DNA of 33,348 nt, taken from Dehalococcoidia bacterium (GTDB lineage: Bacteria; Chloroflexota; Dehalococcoidia; SZUA-161). Made by a program: the position numbers and the translations under genes. The notes under the pieces are model-generated. The model saw only the letters and a list, made by a program, of their open reading frames with translations, made no database searches and was not told where the DNA came from. Positions 18,165-25,378 of the stretch are shown in pieces. Location: assembly GCA_030619685.1 (NCBI GenBank), contig JAUXAX010000020.1:1-33348 (forward strand), read 5' to 3'. The number at the start of each line of letters is the position of its first letter. Positions within the stretch are counted from its first letter, which is position 1.

Positions 18165-18312
18165 GGCCCTGCCGAGAGGCAGGGCGGGCCGATCTTGGGC
18201 TCGGCTCAGAAGAGTATGAGGGAGGCCAGTCTTATAAATAAGAGGCCCCATTCGGTGGTGAACATCGAAAGGAGCTGAGTTCGAGAAAAAACCAAATAGA
18301 GAGAATCAACCA

Positions 18313-18342
18313 GTGGAGGGCGCTTCAGAAAGCGCCCTCCAC
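18313..18342 (+). terminator. Strong hairpin terminator candidate
   Basis: GTGGAGGGCGCTT (18313-18325) pairs perfectly over 13 bp with AAGCGCCCTCCAC (18330-18342) around a 4-nt loop. The following bases CTTATTC are only moderately T-rich, so termination efficiency is uncertain. It closes the transcription unit that starts near 18078. Confidence 0.6.
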
Positions 18343-18347
18343 CTTAT

Positions 18348-18715
18348 TCATGGGGGATCGGTTTGGCCGGGGGTGAAGCCTCTGCTCCATAACCTCCTTC
18401 CGTACACTTGGGTTGAAGTGGCAGATTGTTTATGGCTGGGAGTATAGCATTGGAGTAGGACAGGGGTTAAGGCTGGAATGCCTTGACAACTCGGTTGAAA
18501 TAGGATAAAAGGTACAACACCGGCACCAAAGCGGCTCAAGAGAATCAGCACGGAATCCCTAATAATCTGTGTGCCTCTTTTTGCTCTGCTCCCGTTGAGG
18601 GGCAGACCTGCGTAGCAGCCAGGGGTGCCATCAGACGAGAAACGGCATCTGACCTGCTCAACTAATAGTACATCCGGAAAGGGTGCTCGCTCAGTCACCT
18701 ACGTTTGCTCCTAGC
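18348..18715. other. Gap without a recognised gene
   Basis: Between the terminal hairpin and the NIPSNAP-like cluster I see no gene I can support. A 116-codon minus-strand frame exists (18348-18698), but it has no family resemblance and no convincing ribosome binding site. The composition does not suggest an insertion sequence, and no inverted repeats at the ends are apparent. It may be decayed coding DNA. Confidence 0.4.
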
Positions 18716-18744
18716 TTGCAGAGTTGCGAGCAATAGTCTATTAG
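18716..18744 (+). promoter_or_regulatory. Weak candidate promoter of the NIPSNAP-ThDP-ADH cluster
   Basis: TTGCAG (18716-18721), a 17-nt spacer and TATTAG (18739-18744) precede the first gene of the cluster by about 35 nt. The match is modest (3 and 4 of 6), but the position is suitable. Confidence 0.3.
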
Positions 18745-18778
18745 GATAGAGGAAGGAAGGAAAGGAGGAACAGCAGAC

Positions 18779-19453
18779 GTGCTTTACCTGCATGAGAACA
18801 CCTACCCGTTTACAGGCGTGATGGATGAATATGTGAAAGTCATGGCCACCGACTTGATTCCCGGCTTGAGCCGACACATGACAGTAATGGGCGTTTTCAG
18901 GGTGGCCTTTCGACACCGCGAAACCTTCTTTTTATCCGAGCTGCCAAGGGGCGTAGAAACCTTTGAAGGTTTGTCCAATTTTGTTATGCATGAGCGCGAC
19001 GGATTGTCGTGGCACCGCGAAGGGTTCAGGTACCGCGACGAGTGGTTTGACAGCATGCTCGAGGGACTTCCCTTCTCGCCTACGGCAGCGATAATAAGAG
19101 AGCGCCAAGAGAAGGGGGATTTCACCGGCAACACGCTGTATTATCGCTTAGTTCATAGTGTTTTGCCTGGAAAAACGGATGAGTTCCTCGATGCCTTTGA
19201 GAAGGAGCTTGTGCCCATATCGGAGAGCCGAGGAATGAAACTGGCGGGTTGCTACCGCTGGTTTGGCGCGTGCGGGGAGTCCGGCGAGATCATAAGCTTT
19301 TGGTCGCTGAAGAACTGGGCGCACTGGGGCCAGGTACGGGAGGCACATCTCAAGGACCCGGAGTCTCGGCGGTGGATGGAGAAAGCGTCGAGCTTGTGTG
19401 CGGAGTGGAGCTATAAGTTCTTGATCCCCGTACCTTACTCTGTGCTTCACTAG
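18779..19453 (+). CDS. NIPSNAP/ABM-like protein with two tandem ferredoxin-like domains
   Basis: This 224-residue protein appears to hold two copies of a dimeric alpha/beta-barrel domain. Copy 1 starts MLYLHENTYPFTGVMDEY (residues 1 to about 100). Copy 2 starts NTLYYRLVHSVLPGKTDEF (about 120-224). The pattern of a YLHE strand, a helix with DEF/DEY, and a GCYRWF strand resembles NIPSNAP-family and antibiotic-biosynthesis-monooxygenase folds. The start is a GTG at 18779 with AGGAGG 10 nt upstream. A paralog follows 50 nt downstream, and another lies at 29.1-29.8 kb. Biochemical function is unknown; such proteins can be small oxygenases, isomerases or stress-linked factors. Confidence 0.7.
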   Translation: MLYLHENTYPFTGVMDEYVKVMATDLIPGLSRHMTVMGVFRVAFRHRETFFLSELPRGVETFEGLSNFVMHERDGLSWHREGFRYRDEWFDSMLEGLPFSPTAAIIRERQEKGDFTGNTLYYRLVHSVLPGKTDEFLDAFEKELVPISESRGMKLAGCYRWFGACGESGEIISFWSLKNWAHWGQVREAHLKDPESRRWMEKASSLCAEWSYKFLIPVPYSVLH

Positions 19454-19503
19454 GGCCAGGACGAAGCGACGGCGGGAATCTCAGCGATCAGGAGGGATGT
19501 ACC

Positions 19504-20247
19504 ATGCTTTACCTGTATGAGAGCATAACGATTGTTTCACGGTTTCAGGAGGAGTTCTGGAAGGTGATGGGCGCTGACTATGTGCCTGATGCGGAGCGGA
19601 ACGGGCTGCGCCTGGTCGGGATGTTCATGGTGGGCATCCATTATAACGAGAATCTGGCGCTCTGGGAGGTGGATGACTGGGCAACTCTTGACCGGATACA
19701 GGAGTTTCACGACAAGGACCCCCTGGCTAAAGTCTGGGAGCGGGAGGCTGTTGACTACCGAACTGACTGGGTGGGCAAAGTGCTGGAGCCCGCGCCCTTC
19801 TCGCCTACCCTGGCCCAGATCAAGCAGGGAGATTACAGATCCACCATATACCTGCACACTCTGGCGCGGGTTCTACCCGGCAAGGTTGACGAGTATATAG
19901 ATGCCATTCGCAAGGAGCTCATGCCCATGGCACAAACCTGGGGCATGAAGATGGTGGGATGTTACCACGCGGTGGCGGGGACTGCCAGCAGCGGTGAGGT
20001 CATCAACATCTGGACAGCGGGCAATATGCATAGCGATTGGGTCAAGATTCGCGAGGCATCTTTGAATGACCCAGCGTATAAGGACTGGGAGGCCAAGGCA
20101 GGGAAATGGCGTCCCAAGGTGGTCTATAGATTCCTCTACGGCCTGGTCCCCTACTCGCCTTTGCGCACTCCATTTCTGCCGGACGAAGTAGCGTCGGAAG
20201 AGGTGAGAACGGTGGCCATGCCTGAGGTGGAATGGGGAAAAGAATAG
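19504..20247 (+). CDS. NIPSNAP/ABM-like protein, second paralog
   Basis: A 247-residue paralog of the preceding protein, also with two tandem domains. The first begins MLYLYESITIVSRFQEEFW. The second begins STIYLHTLARVLPGKVDEY, with GMKMVGCYHAVAG matching GMKLAGCYRWFG of its neighbour. Both copies share the PFSPT linker between domains (APFSPTLAQIK here, LPFSPTAAIIR in the neighbour). The ATG at 19504 has AGGAGGGATG upstream. The pair may form a heteromeric barrel. A C-terminal extension of about 25 residues is acidic and lacks similarity to the first paralog. Substrate unknown. Confidence 0.7.
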   Translation: MLYLYESITIVSRFQEEFWKVMGADYVPDAERNGLRLVGMFMVGIHYNENLALWEVDDWATLDRIQEFHDKDPLAKVWEREAVDYRTDWVGKVLEPAPFSPTLAQIKQGDYRSTIYLHTLARVLPGKVDEYIDAIRKELMPMAQTWGMKMVGCYHAVAGTASSGEVINIWTAGNMHSDWVKIREASLNDPAYKDWEAKAGKWRPKVVYRFLYGLVPYSPLRTPFLPDEVASEEVRTVAMPEVEWGKE

Positions 20248-20290
20248 GCTAAAGGCGATCAATTCAGTAACCTTTCAAGGAGGGAAAAGC

Positions 20291-20869
20291 ATGCCCGAAG
20301 AACTGCCGCAGGAGATGAAGGAGTCGATTGATGAGTTTTACCTTGAGACGAGTCCGGAGATAAAGGACTTGATCCACAGCACCTGGCTGTACAAAATCGT
20401 CGAGGCAGCCTACGCAGGGATCTGCGAACTCCCGTCTGAGCACAGGGACCATGTCCTGATGAGAATATCCAAGGCCTGCAGTGACCTGGCCAAGCTGGTC
20501 CTACCCTCCGGGCCGGGTATGGACTGGGAAGAGTACAAGAAGCAAATGGGAGAGTTGCAGCCTCCCTTTGGCCCGAGGAAGATCACCCAGGTCGGTGACA
20601 TCGTCTTCTGGACATATGTCCCGCCCAAAGACAAGGACGGTCGCCCAATATGCCAGTGTCCCCTTGTCAGGTACGGCATGATGGAGGGAAGACCTGAGCT
20701 ATGCGCCTGCTCAGCAAACAGCGTGGCAAGCTACATAGAGGAATCCACTGGAGTAGAGGTGGAGACGGTGGAGATGTTAGGCAGCCCCCTGATAAGTGGT
20801 GAGGACAAGTGTCGCTATCTAGTACACCTGAAGCCCTCCGCTTTTGCTACACCGAAACATGAGACCTAG
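20291..20869 (+). CDS. Cysteine-rich protein resembling DUF6144 / ATC-hydrolase-like families
   Basis: The 192-residue protein has a helical N-terminal half and a C-terminal part with paired cysteines: C121-x-C123 in ICQCPL, C138-x-C140 in LCACS, and C174 in EDKCRYLVHL. The ending, VETVEMLGSPL then a Gly-Asp-type turn, Cys and an IHL/VHL strand, recalls DUF6144 and L-2-amino-thiazoline-4-carboxylate hydrolase-like or V4R-like domains. I am not certain of the family. The cysteines could bind zinc or an Fe-S cluster. The start ATG at 20291 is preceded by AAGGAGGG. It sits between the NIPSNAP pair and the ThDP enzyme on the same strand. Confidence 0.6.
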   Translation: MPEELPQEMKESIDEFYLETSPEIKDLIHSTWLYKIVEAAYAGICELPSEHRDHVLMRISKACSDLAKLVLPSGPGMDWEEYKKQMGELQPPFGPRKITQVGDIVFWTYVPPKDKDGRPICQCPLVRYGMMEGRPELCACSANSVASYIEESTGVEVETVEMLGSPLISGEDKCRYLVHLKPSAFATPKHET

Positions 20870-20880
20870 GGCTGCAGGTT

Positions 20881-20935
20881 TGATCCCCTCCTATGGGGGG
20901 GAGGGAGTTAGAGAGAGGGGGAATTCACCCGCATC
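20881..20935. repeat. G-rich intergenic repeat-like segment
   Basis: Between the cysteine-rich protein and the ThDP enzyme, CCCCTCC and GGGGGG flank a short TAT-containing loop (20885-20900). Further purine-rich GGGAGTTAGAGAGAGGGGG follows. It resembles dispersed C/G-rich intergenic repeats such as the one at 637-657. The ORF of the downstream enzyme could formally be extended through it, which I do not accept. Confidence 0.3.
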
Positions 20936-20999
20936 CTTAAACCTCCAGCAGTCACCACAGGGGGTACTTAGACAATACAGACAGAAGGAGGATGGAACG

Positions 21000-22730
21000 A
21001 TGGCGCTGATCAATGGAGCTGAGGCGCTGGTGCGTTATCTTATCGAAGAAGGAGTACGCTATGTGTTCGGCGTTCCTGGCGATCAGTGCAATCCAATCAC
21101 TGACGCTATCTACCGTCTGGGGCGCGAGAGTGGACTGAAGTTCGTCACCGCCCGCCACGAGCAGGCAGCGGCACATATGGCCGATGCCTGGGCGCGGGTG
21201 ACAGGCGAGCCCGGAGTGTGCCTGGGCACGGTAGGACCGGGGGTAGCCGACCTGGTGCCCGGCGTCTACGCGGCCTGGGCCGACTCAGTACCCATGGTCG
21301 TCCTGGGAGCGCAGAACCAGACCTGGCGCTGCTACCCTGAGCACGGCTCCATGCAGGCTCTGGACCAGATTTCCCTGATGGCCCCCATCACCAAATGGCG
21401 GGCTCTAGTGAACGATGTGAGGCGGATGCCCCATCTCGTGCAACTGGCGTTCAGCGCAGCCACATCCGGCCGTCCGGCCCCGGTGTACCTCGACCTGCCC
21501 TCCAACGTGGTTTGCGATAAGCTGGATACCGATGAGTACCCTATCCTGCCGCCGCAGCGCTATCGGGCCACCATACCTCCAGTGGCCGACGCGCACCTCA
21601 TTGAGCAGGCGGCGGAGATGCTGGCGAATGCCCAGTGGCCGCTCATTCATACTGGTGGGGGAGTGCTGTGGTCCGGGGCCTGGGCGGAGGTGGTGGAGCT
21701 GGCGGAGTATCTCTCGGCCGCGGTGACCACAAGCCTCGGCGCACGGGGAGCCATCCCCGAGGACCATCCCCTGTGCCTGATCCCTTCCGCCTTCGGCGCA
21801 CTGAAGGCCCAGGCTGCGGCTGATGTGGTGCTCCTGGTAGGCGGTCGCTTGGGGGATATAGACTTTTGGGGAAGACCTCCGATATGGGGTGAAGTGGACA
21901 AGCAGCGTTTCATACAGGTTGACATAGAGCCACAGAACATTGGCCTGAACCGGCCAGTGGACCTGGCCCTGTTAGGGGATGCTAAGAGCACCCTGAGCGC
22001 CTTACTTGAAGCGGTCAAGTTGCGGACAGCGCCCAAGGCGGAGAACCCCCAGTTCAACGATGCCCGGCAGGATCAGGCGGCCTGGGTCAGTGGCTGGGAG
22101 GAAGGCGCCCGTTCTGACAAGGCGCCCATTCACCCACTGCGCCTAATGCGCGAGGTGCGCGAGTTCTTCCCTCGCCAGGCCATCTGTGCTGTGGACGGGG
22201 GCAACACGCCGGTTTGGGCCTTTTACCAGAACCGCATCTATGAGCCTCGTTCTTTCCTCTGGGCTGCCGATTCAGGACATCTGGGGTCAGGTGTGCCCTA
22301 TGCTGTAGGGGCCAAGCTGGCCCGTCCCGACACCCCCGTCTACTGCATCACCGGCGACGGTTCCTTCGGTTTCAACGCTATGGAGATGGAAACTGCGCGG
22401 CGAGAGAATGCACCTATCGTAGTCATCATCGCCAACGATTGCTGTTGGGGAATGATCAAAGGTGGGCAGAAGCTGGTCTACGGGGGGCGCTACTGCGGCG
22501 TGGATTTCACCGACGTCCGCTATGACAAGCTGGCTGAGGCCCTGGGCTGCTACGGTGAGCTGGTCACGGAGCCCGCCCAGATTCGGCCTGCTCTGCAGCG
22601 AGCGGTGGACTCTGGGCTGCCGGCGGTGCTGGATGTGATTGTGGATGCCGAAGTGCACATGGTGCCGCCGGATTTGGTAGTGCTGGACAGCGTGTGGATG
22701 GAAGGGTGTGACACGGGAGGTGGGTCGTAA
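21000..22730 (+). CDS. Thiamine-diphosphate-dependent enzyme (acetolactate synthase / 2-hydroxyacyl-CoA lyase-like)
   Basis: A 576-residue ThDP enzyme with the three standard domains. The N-terminal PYR domain has the activating Glu in TARHEQAAAHMADAWAR (E54). The middle domain spans about 195-340. The C-terminal PP domain has the ThDP-Mg motif GDGSFGF (452-458) ending in ANDCCWGM, where family members usually have NN. This places it among acetolactate synthase, benzoylformate decarboxylase and oxalyl-CoA/2-hydroxyacyl-CoA lyase relatives. The substrate is open, and no small acetolactate synthase subunit is near. The ATG at 21000 follows GGAGGATGG; an upstream extension to 20844 lacks similarity. 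It is followed by an alcohol dehydrogenase, so it could produce an aldehyde or acyloin. Confidence 0.85.
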   Translation: MALINGAEALVRYLIEEGVRYVFGVPGDQCNPITDAIYRLGRESGLKFVTARHEQAAAHMADAWARVTGEPGVCLGTVGPGVADLVPGVYAAWADSVPMVVLGAQNQTWRCYPEHGSMQALDQISLMAPITKWRALVNDVRRMPHLVQLAFSAATSGRPAPVYLDLPSNVVCDKLDTDEYPILPPQRYRATIPPVADAHLIEQAAEMLANAQWPLIHTGGGVLWSGAWAEVVELAEYLSAAVTTSLGARGAIPEDHPLCLIPSAFGALKAQAAADVVLLVGGRLGDIDFWGRPPIWGEVDKQRFIQVDIEPQNIGLNRPVDLALLGDAKSTLSALLEAVKLRTAPKAENPQFNDARQDQAAWVSGWEEGARSDKAPIHPLRLMREVREFFPRQAICAVDGGNTPVWAFYQNRIYEPRSFLWAADSGHLGSGVPYAVGAKLARPDTPVYCITGDGSFGFNAMEMETARRENAPIVVIIANDCCWGMIKGGQKLVYGGRYCGVDFTDVRYDKLAEALGCYGELVTEPAQIRPALQRAVDSGLPAVLDVIVDAEVHMVPPDLVVLDSVWMEGCDTGGGS

Positions 22731-22775
22731 AGGCAGCCGCATTCCGCGGGCCAGTGGCATGAAGACGGACTCGAA

Positions 22776-24035
22776 ATGAAGGCCCTGCAATTCTCTGTTA
22801 CAGTTCCACAATTCGCTGCATTGAAGGTCCTGGGGAGCATAAGCAGACGGTTCTACTACCAGGGTCCCCTCGCCACAATACGGCTTGTTGACATCCCGGA
22901 GCCAACACTGCCCTCCCCTGACTGGGTGAAGATGAGGACACTCATCTGTGGGTTCTGTGGCAGCGATGTTAACCTCATTCTCTTGAGGGATTCCCCAACG
23001 GCAACCCCTTTTACCTCGTTCCCCTGCACGCTGGGCCATGAGCTTTGCGGTGAGATCATAGAAGTTGGAAGCAATGTCAATGGAATAGAGACGGGGGATG
23101 TGGTTACAGTTGCCCCGAACTTGAGTTGCTCCACAAGGGGGATTGAACCTGAGTGTAGGAGCTGTCAGATGGGTAGGCCGGCCAACTGCGAAAACTACGC
23201 TGAGGGCGTTCTTTCTCCAGGTATGCTCGCGGGTTTATGCCGCGACATTGGGGGGGGCTTTGCACCCTATGTTGTGGCGCACAAAGATCAGGTCTACCGA
23301 TTACCTGAGGAAGTGTCTCCCAAAGAAGGCGCCATGATAGAACCGTTTGCTTGCGCTCTCCAGGCGGTGTTGGATAATATGCCTGGCCGGGAAGATCAGG
23401 TGCTTGTCATCGGCGGTGGCGTGATAGGCAGCCTTATCGTTCAATCAATACGTGCCTTTGACATAGACTGTTCTGTCACGGTGTCGGAGCCCTCGCTATT
23501 CCACGCGGAGCTGACATCCAAAGTAGGGGCGGATCATCTGATTACAGATGGTGACGTCCTGCATTGTACAGAAGACATCACCGGCGCCAAGGCATACAAG
23601 CCGATGTTGGGTAAGGACATCCTTATGGGTGGGTTCTCAAAGACCTTTGATATTGTAGGTAGCACCGAAACGATCAACACCAGCATGAGGGCGCTGAGAA
23701 CAGGGGGGGTATTGAGTGTGGTGGGGATTGGCAAGGACGTAAAGCTCGATCTCACGCCCCTTTGGCTGAAGCTCCAGACCATAAAGGGCGTCTATTGCTA
23801 CGGCTATACTGATGTGAATAATGAGAGAAAACACATCTTTGAGATAGCCATTGACTTTATAAAGCAAGAAAAGGTTGATTTTGAGTCTATGGTGACCCAT
23901 ATGTTCTCCATCGAAGACTACAAGGAGATGATTGAGGTCAACCTGAACAAGCCGAAGCACAAGGCAGTGAAGACAGTGGTTTCCTTCGACTCGAACTGCA
24001 AGAGGAGAAAGACAAGCCGGCAGTTCATTTCCTGA
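22776..24035 (+). CDS. Zinc-type medium-chain alcohol dehydrogenase
   Basis: A 419-residue MDR protein. The catalytic zinc region is CGFCGSD (C61) with GHE at 87-89. The structural zinc loop has cysteines C118, C127, C130 and C138, with an enlarged first spacing (8 residues instead of 2). The Rossmann motif VIGGGVIGS follows, and late in the protein ALRTGGVLSVVGIG. It oxidises or reduces an alcohol/aldehyde or polyol with NAD(P), but the substrate cannot be read from sequence. It ends the cluster that begins with the NIPSNAP-like genes, suggesting it handles the product of the ThDP enzyme. Its last 11 nt overlap the end of the convergent coiled-coil gene. The ribosome binding site is weak. 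Confidence 0.85.
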   Translation: MKALQFSVTVPQFAALKVLGSISRRFYYQGPLATIRLVDIPEPTLPSPDWVKMRTLICGFCGSDVNLILLRDSPTATPFTSFPCTLGHELCGEIIEVGSNVNGIETGDVVTVAPNLSCSTRGIEPECRSCQMGRPANCENYAEGVLSPGMLAGLCRDIGGGFAPYVVAHKDQVYRLPEEVSPKEGAMIEPFACALQAVLDNMPGREDQVLVIGGGVIGSLIVQSIRAFDIDCSVTVSEPSLFHAELTSKVGADHLITDGDVLHCTEDITGAKAYKPMLGKDILMGGFSKTFDIVGSTETINTSMRALRTGGVLSVVGIGKDVKLDLTPLWLKLQTIKGVYCYGYTDVNNERKHIFEIAIDFIKQEKVDFESMVTHMFSIEDYKEMIEVNLNKPKHKAVKTVVSFDSNCKRRKTSRQFIS

Positions 24036-25356
24036 GTGTCAGTATGATTCGTATCGCGGCTGCTTCGTTTGGTCTATGTTGAGGAGGATGGGTATTGTTG
24101 GCCTGTTTCTTCGCAACTGCGACTTCGTATACTTGGGGCAGGTTTTCAAGCATATCAATGAGTGGGGTAGGACTCCGCAAAAAGAGTTTGATTATTATAC
24201 CTTTGCCTGCTGAGCCTGACACATCCAAGACACTTATCTGGCGAGTCCCTGTCAACTGTCTATGCAGCTTCAGCATGTTGCTCATAGCTACCGGGGGTGG
24301 GATCGCCACTTCCACAACGCCACGGTAGAGCGCAGGGCCTTCCTTTTCGTCTCCTTCTTCTTCACCAAGCGAAGTCTCGCCTTGCAGTTCTCCACCTACT
24401 GTGCCTGCTGGTCCGTGTACAACAGCTTCAGTCCTGGATGGTTGGGGGGCTTTGCTTTCTCCTTCCCTTGAGCTGGTTGTCGTTTTTTCAATGTCCTTTG
24501 GGCTTGAAAGGAATTCCCCAAGGACTCTCCTAGTGATCTCTCTTATCTCACTTTCTGCTATTCTTTTGCTTGCTGGTAGCAGTTGCCCTGCTTCTCGCCT
24601 GACAGGCGCCGCCTCTTGTTCAGCCACCGATAACTTCTCTTGTGCTAGCTTTTCAGCCCTTGGCTGCGCCTCAGCTTTCTCCTCTGCCGCTCTGAGCATA
24701 TCCTGAGCGAGCTGTTCAGATGCTACGATTCTGTCAAGAGAACTCCTTTCAGCTTCAGCGATGATTCTCTCCGCCTGCGCTCTGGCTTGCCCCTCCGCCT
24801 GCGCTCTGGCCTTCTCTTCCGCCTCGGCGATGATTCTCTCCACCTCTGCTTTGGTTTGCCCCTCCGCCTGCGCTCTGGCCTTCTCTTCCGCCTCGGCGAT
24901 GATCTTCCCTGCCTGCGCCTCAGCTTTCTCTTCCGCCTCGGCGATGATCTTCTCTGCCTGCGCCCTGGCTTTCTCCTCTGCCGCTTTGAGCATATCCTGA
25001 GCGAGCTGTTCAGATGCTGCGATTCTGTCGCGAGAACTCTTTTCAGCTTCAGCGATGATTCTCTTCGCCTCTGCTTTGGTTTGCTCCACCGCCTGGGTAA
25101 TAATCTCCTCAGCTTTCCGGTCTGCCTCTTCTCTTGTTTCTATCTTGATACTCTCTGCCTGTTTGCTAGCCTCGATTACAGCATTTTCCGCAAGCCTCTT
25201 GAGCGAATCAACGTGTTCCAGTTTCCTAGAGAGTTCGCTATTCTGCTCGATGAGTCTGCTGATGAAAGCGAACACTTCGGCTTCGTCCAGGCCCTTCCTG
25301 ACGATGCGGAATTGTCGCCCCCAAATCTCCTTTACCTTACTATCTCTTCTTAACAT
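24025..25356 (-). CDS. DivIVA-like coiled-coil protein with internal repeats and C-terminal beta-alpha domain
   Basis: The N-terminus KVKEIWGRQFRIVRKGLDEAEVFAF resembles the membrane-binding start of DivIVA-type proteins. A long Ala/Glu/Lys/Gln-rich coiled coil (about residues 35-250) contains repeated AEAEEKARAQAE units of 23, 23 and 15 residues. A low-complexity linker follows. The last about 90 residues form a separate domain (GVVEVAIPPPV...ISVLDVSGSAGKGIIIKLF...PTPLIDMLENLPQVYEV), which resembles a small ferredoxin-like domain seen in other Chloroflexota proteins. The start at 25356 is chosen because the paralog downstream on this strand starts at the same aligned residue. Likely cell-envelope or cytoskeletal; the true function is unknown. 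Confidence 0.65.
   Translation of the reverse strand: MLRRDSKVKEIWGRQFRIVRKGLDEAEVFAFISRLIEQNSELSRKLEHVDSLKRLAENAVIEASKQAESIKIETREEADRKAEEIITQAVEQTKAEAKRIIAEAEKSSRDRIAASEQLAQDMLKAAEEKARAQAEKIIAEAEEKAEAQAGKIIAEAEEKARAQAEGQTKAEVERIIAEAEEKARAQAEGQARAQAERIIAEAERSSLDRIVASEQLAQDMLRAAEEKAEAQPRAEKLAQEKLSVAEQEAAPVRREAGQLLPASKRIAESEIREITRRVLGEFLSSPKDIEKTTTSSREGESKAPQPSRTEAVVHGPAGTVGGELQGETSLGEEEGDEKEGPALYRGVVEVAIPPPVAMSNMLKLHRQLTGTRQISVLDVSGSAGKGIIIKLFLRSPTPLIDMLENLPQVYEVAVAKKQANNTHPPQHRPNEAAAIRIILTLRK
24760..24960 (-). repeat. In-frame tandem repeats inside the coiled-coil gene
   Basis: Units beginning at 24760, 24829 and 24898 repeat with a 69-nt period (23 codons), followed by a 45-nt unit starting at 24943. 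All periods are multiples of 3 and encode IIAEAEEKARAQAE-type segments. Repeat expansion and contraction would change coiled-coil length without breaking the frame. Confidence 0.75.
24927..25164. repeat. Near-identical 238-nt direct repeat, copy 1
   Basis: This block inside the larger coiled-coil gene matches 25759-25996 inside the smaller paralog at a constant offset of 832 nt. I count 5 differences in 238 positions, all T here and C in the other copy. Outside the block the genes are much more diverged, which points to recent duplication or gene conversion. Confidence 0.85.
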
Positions 25357-25378
25357 AATAGCCGTGCCCTTGTTTTCC

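Larger units (their letters stand above)
18078..18347 (+). ncRNA. Candidate structured RNA / leader with short ORF and terminal hairpin
   Basis: A unit of about 270 nt runs from the predicted start near 18078 to the 13-bp stem ending at 18342. It holds a 14-codon ORF (18120-18164), then an 8-bp hairpin with a GAGA tetraloop (18166-18185) and a second hairpin (GCCGA 18188-18192 with TCGGC 18201-18205). About 100 nt of purine-rich sequence follow before the terminal stem. It does not match tmRNA, RNase P RNA or SRP RNA as I know them. It may be a small RNA, a peptide-encoding RNA, or an attenuated leader of the cluster downstream. Confidence 0.45.

Noticed and set aside
18120..18281. An in-frame TGA after codon 14 with a hairpin right behind it and about 38 further open codons, as in a selenocysteine gene.
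   Set aside because: The hairpin is too close to the TGA and lacks a bacterial SECIS-type loop, the extended protein resembles no selenoprotein, and the stop-plus-hairpin reads better as a leader peptide.
18348..18698. A 116-codon minus-strand frame in the gap after proS.
   Set aside because: No family resemblance, no ribosome binding site, unusual composition; likely chance or decayed DNA.
20844..20999. An upstream extension of the ThDP enzyme to 20844.
   Set aside because: It runs through a G-rich repeat and overlaps the preceding gene; the ATG at 21000 has an AGGAGG and matches family N-termini.
24761..25353. Long plus-strand open frames opposite the coiled-coil genes with Cys/Leu-rich repeated sequence.
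   Set aside because: They are antisense shadows of low-complexity Ala/Glu/Lys codons; the minus-strand frames have paralogs aligned from the start codon.
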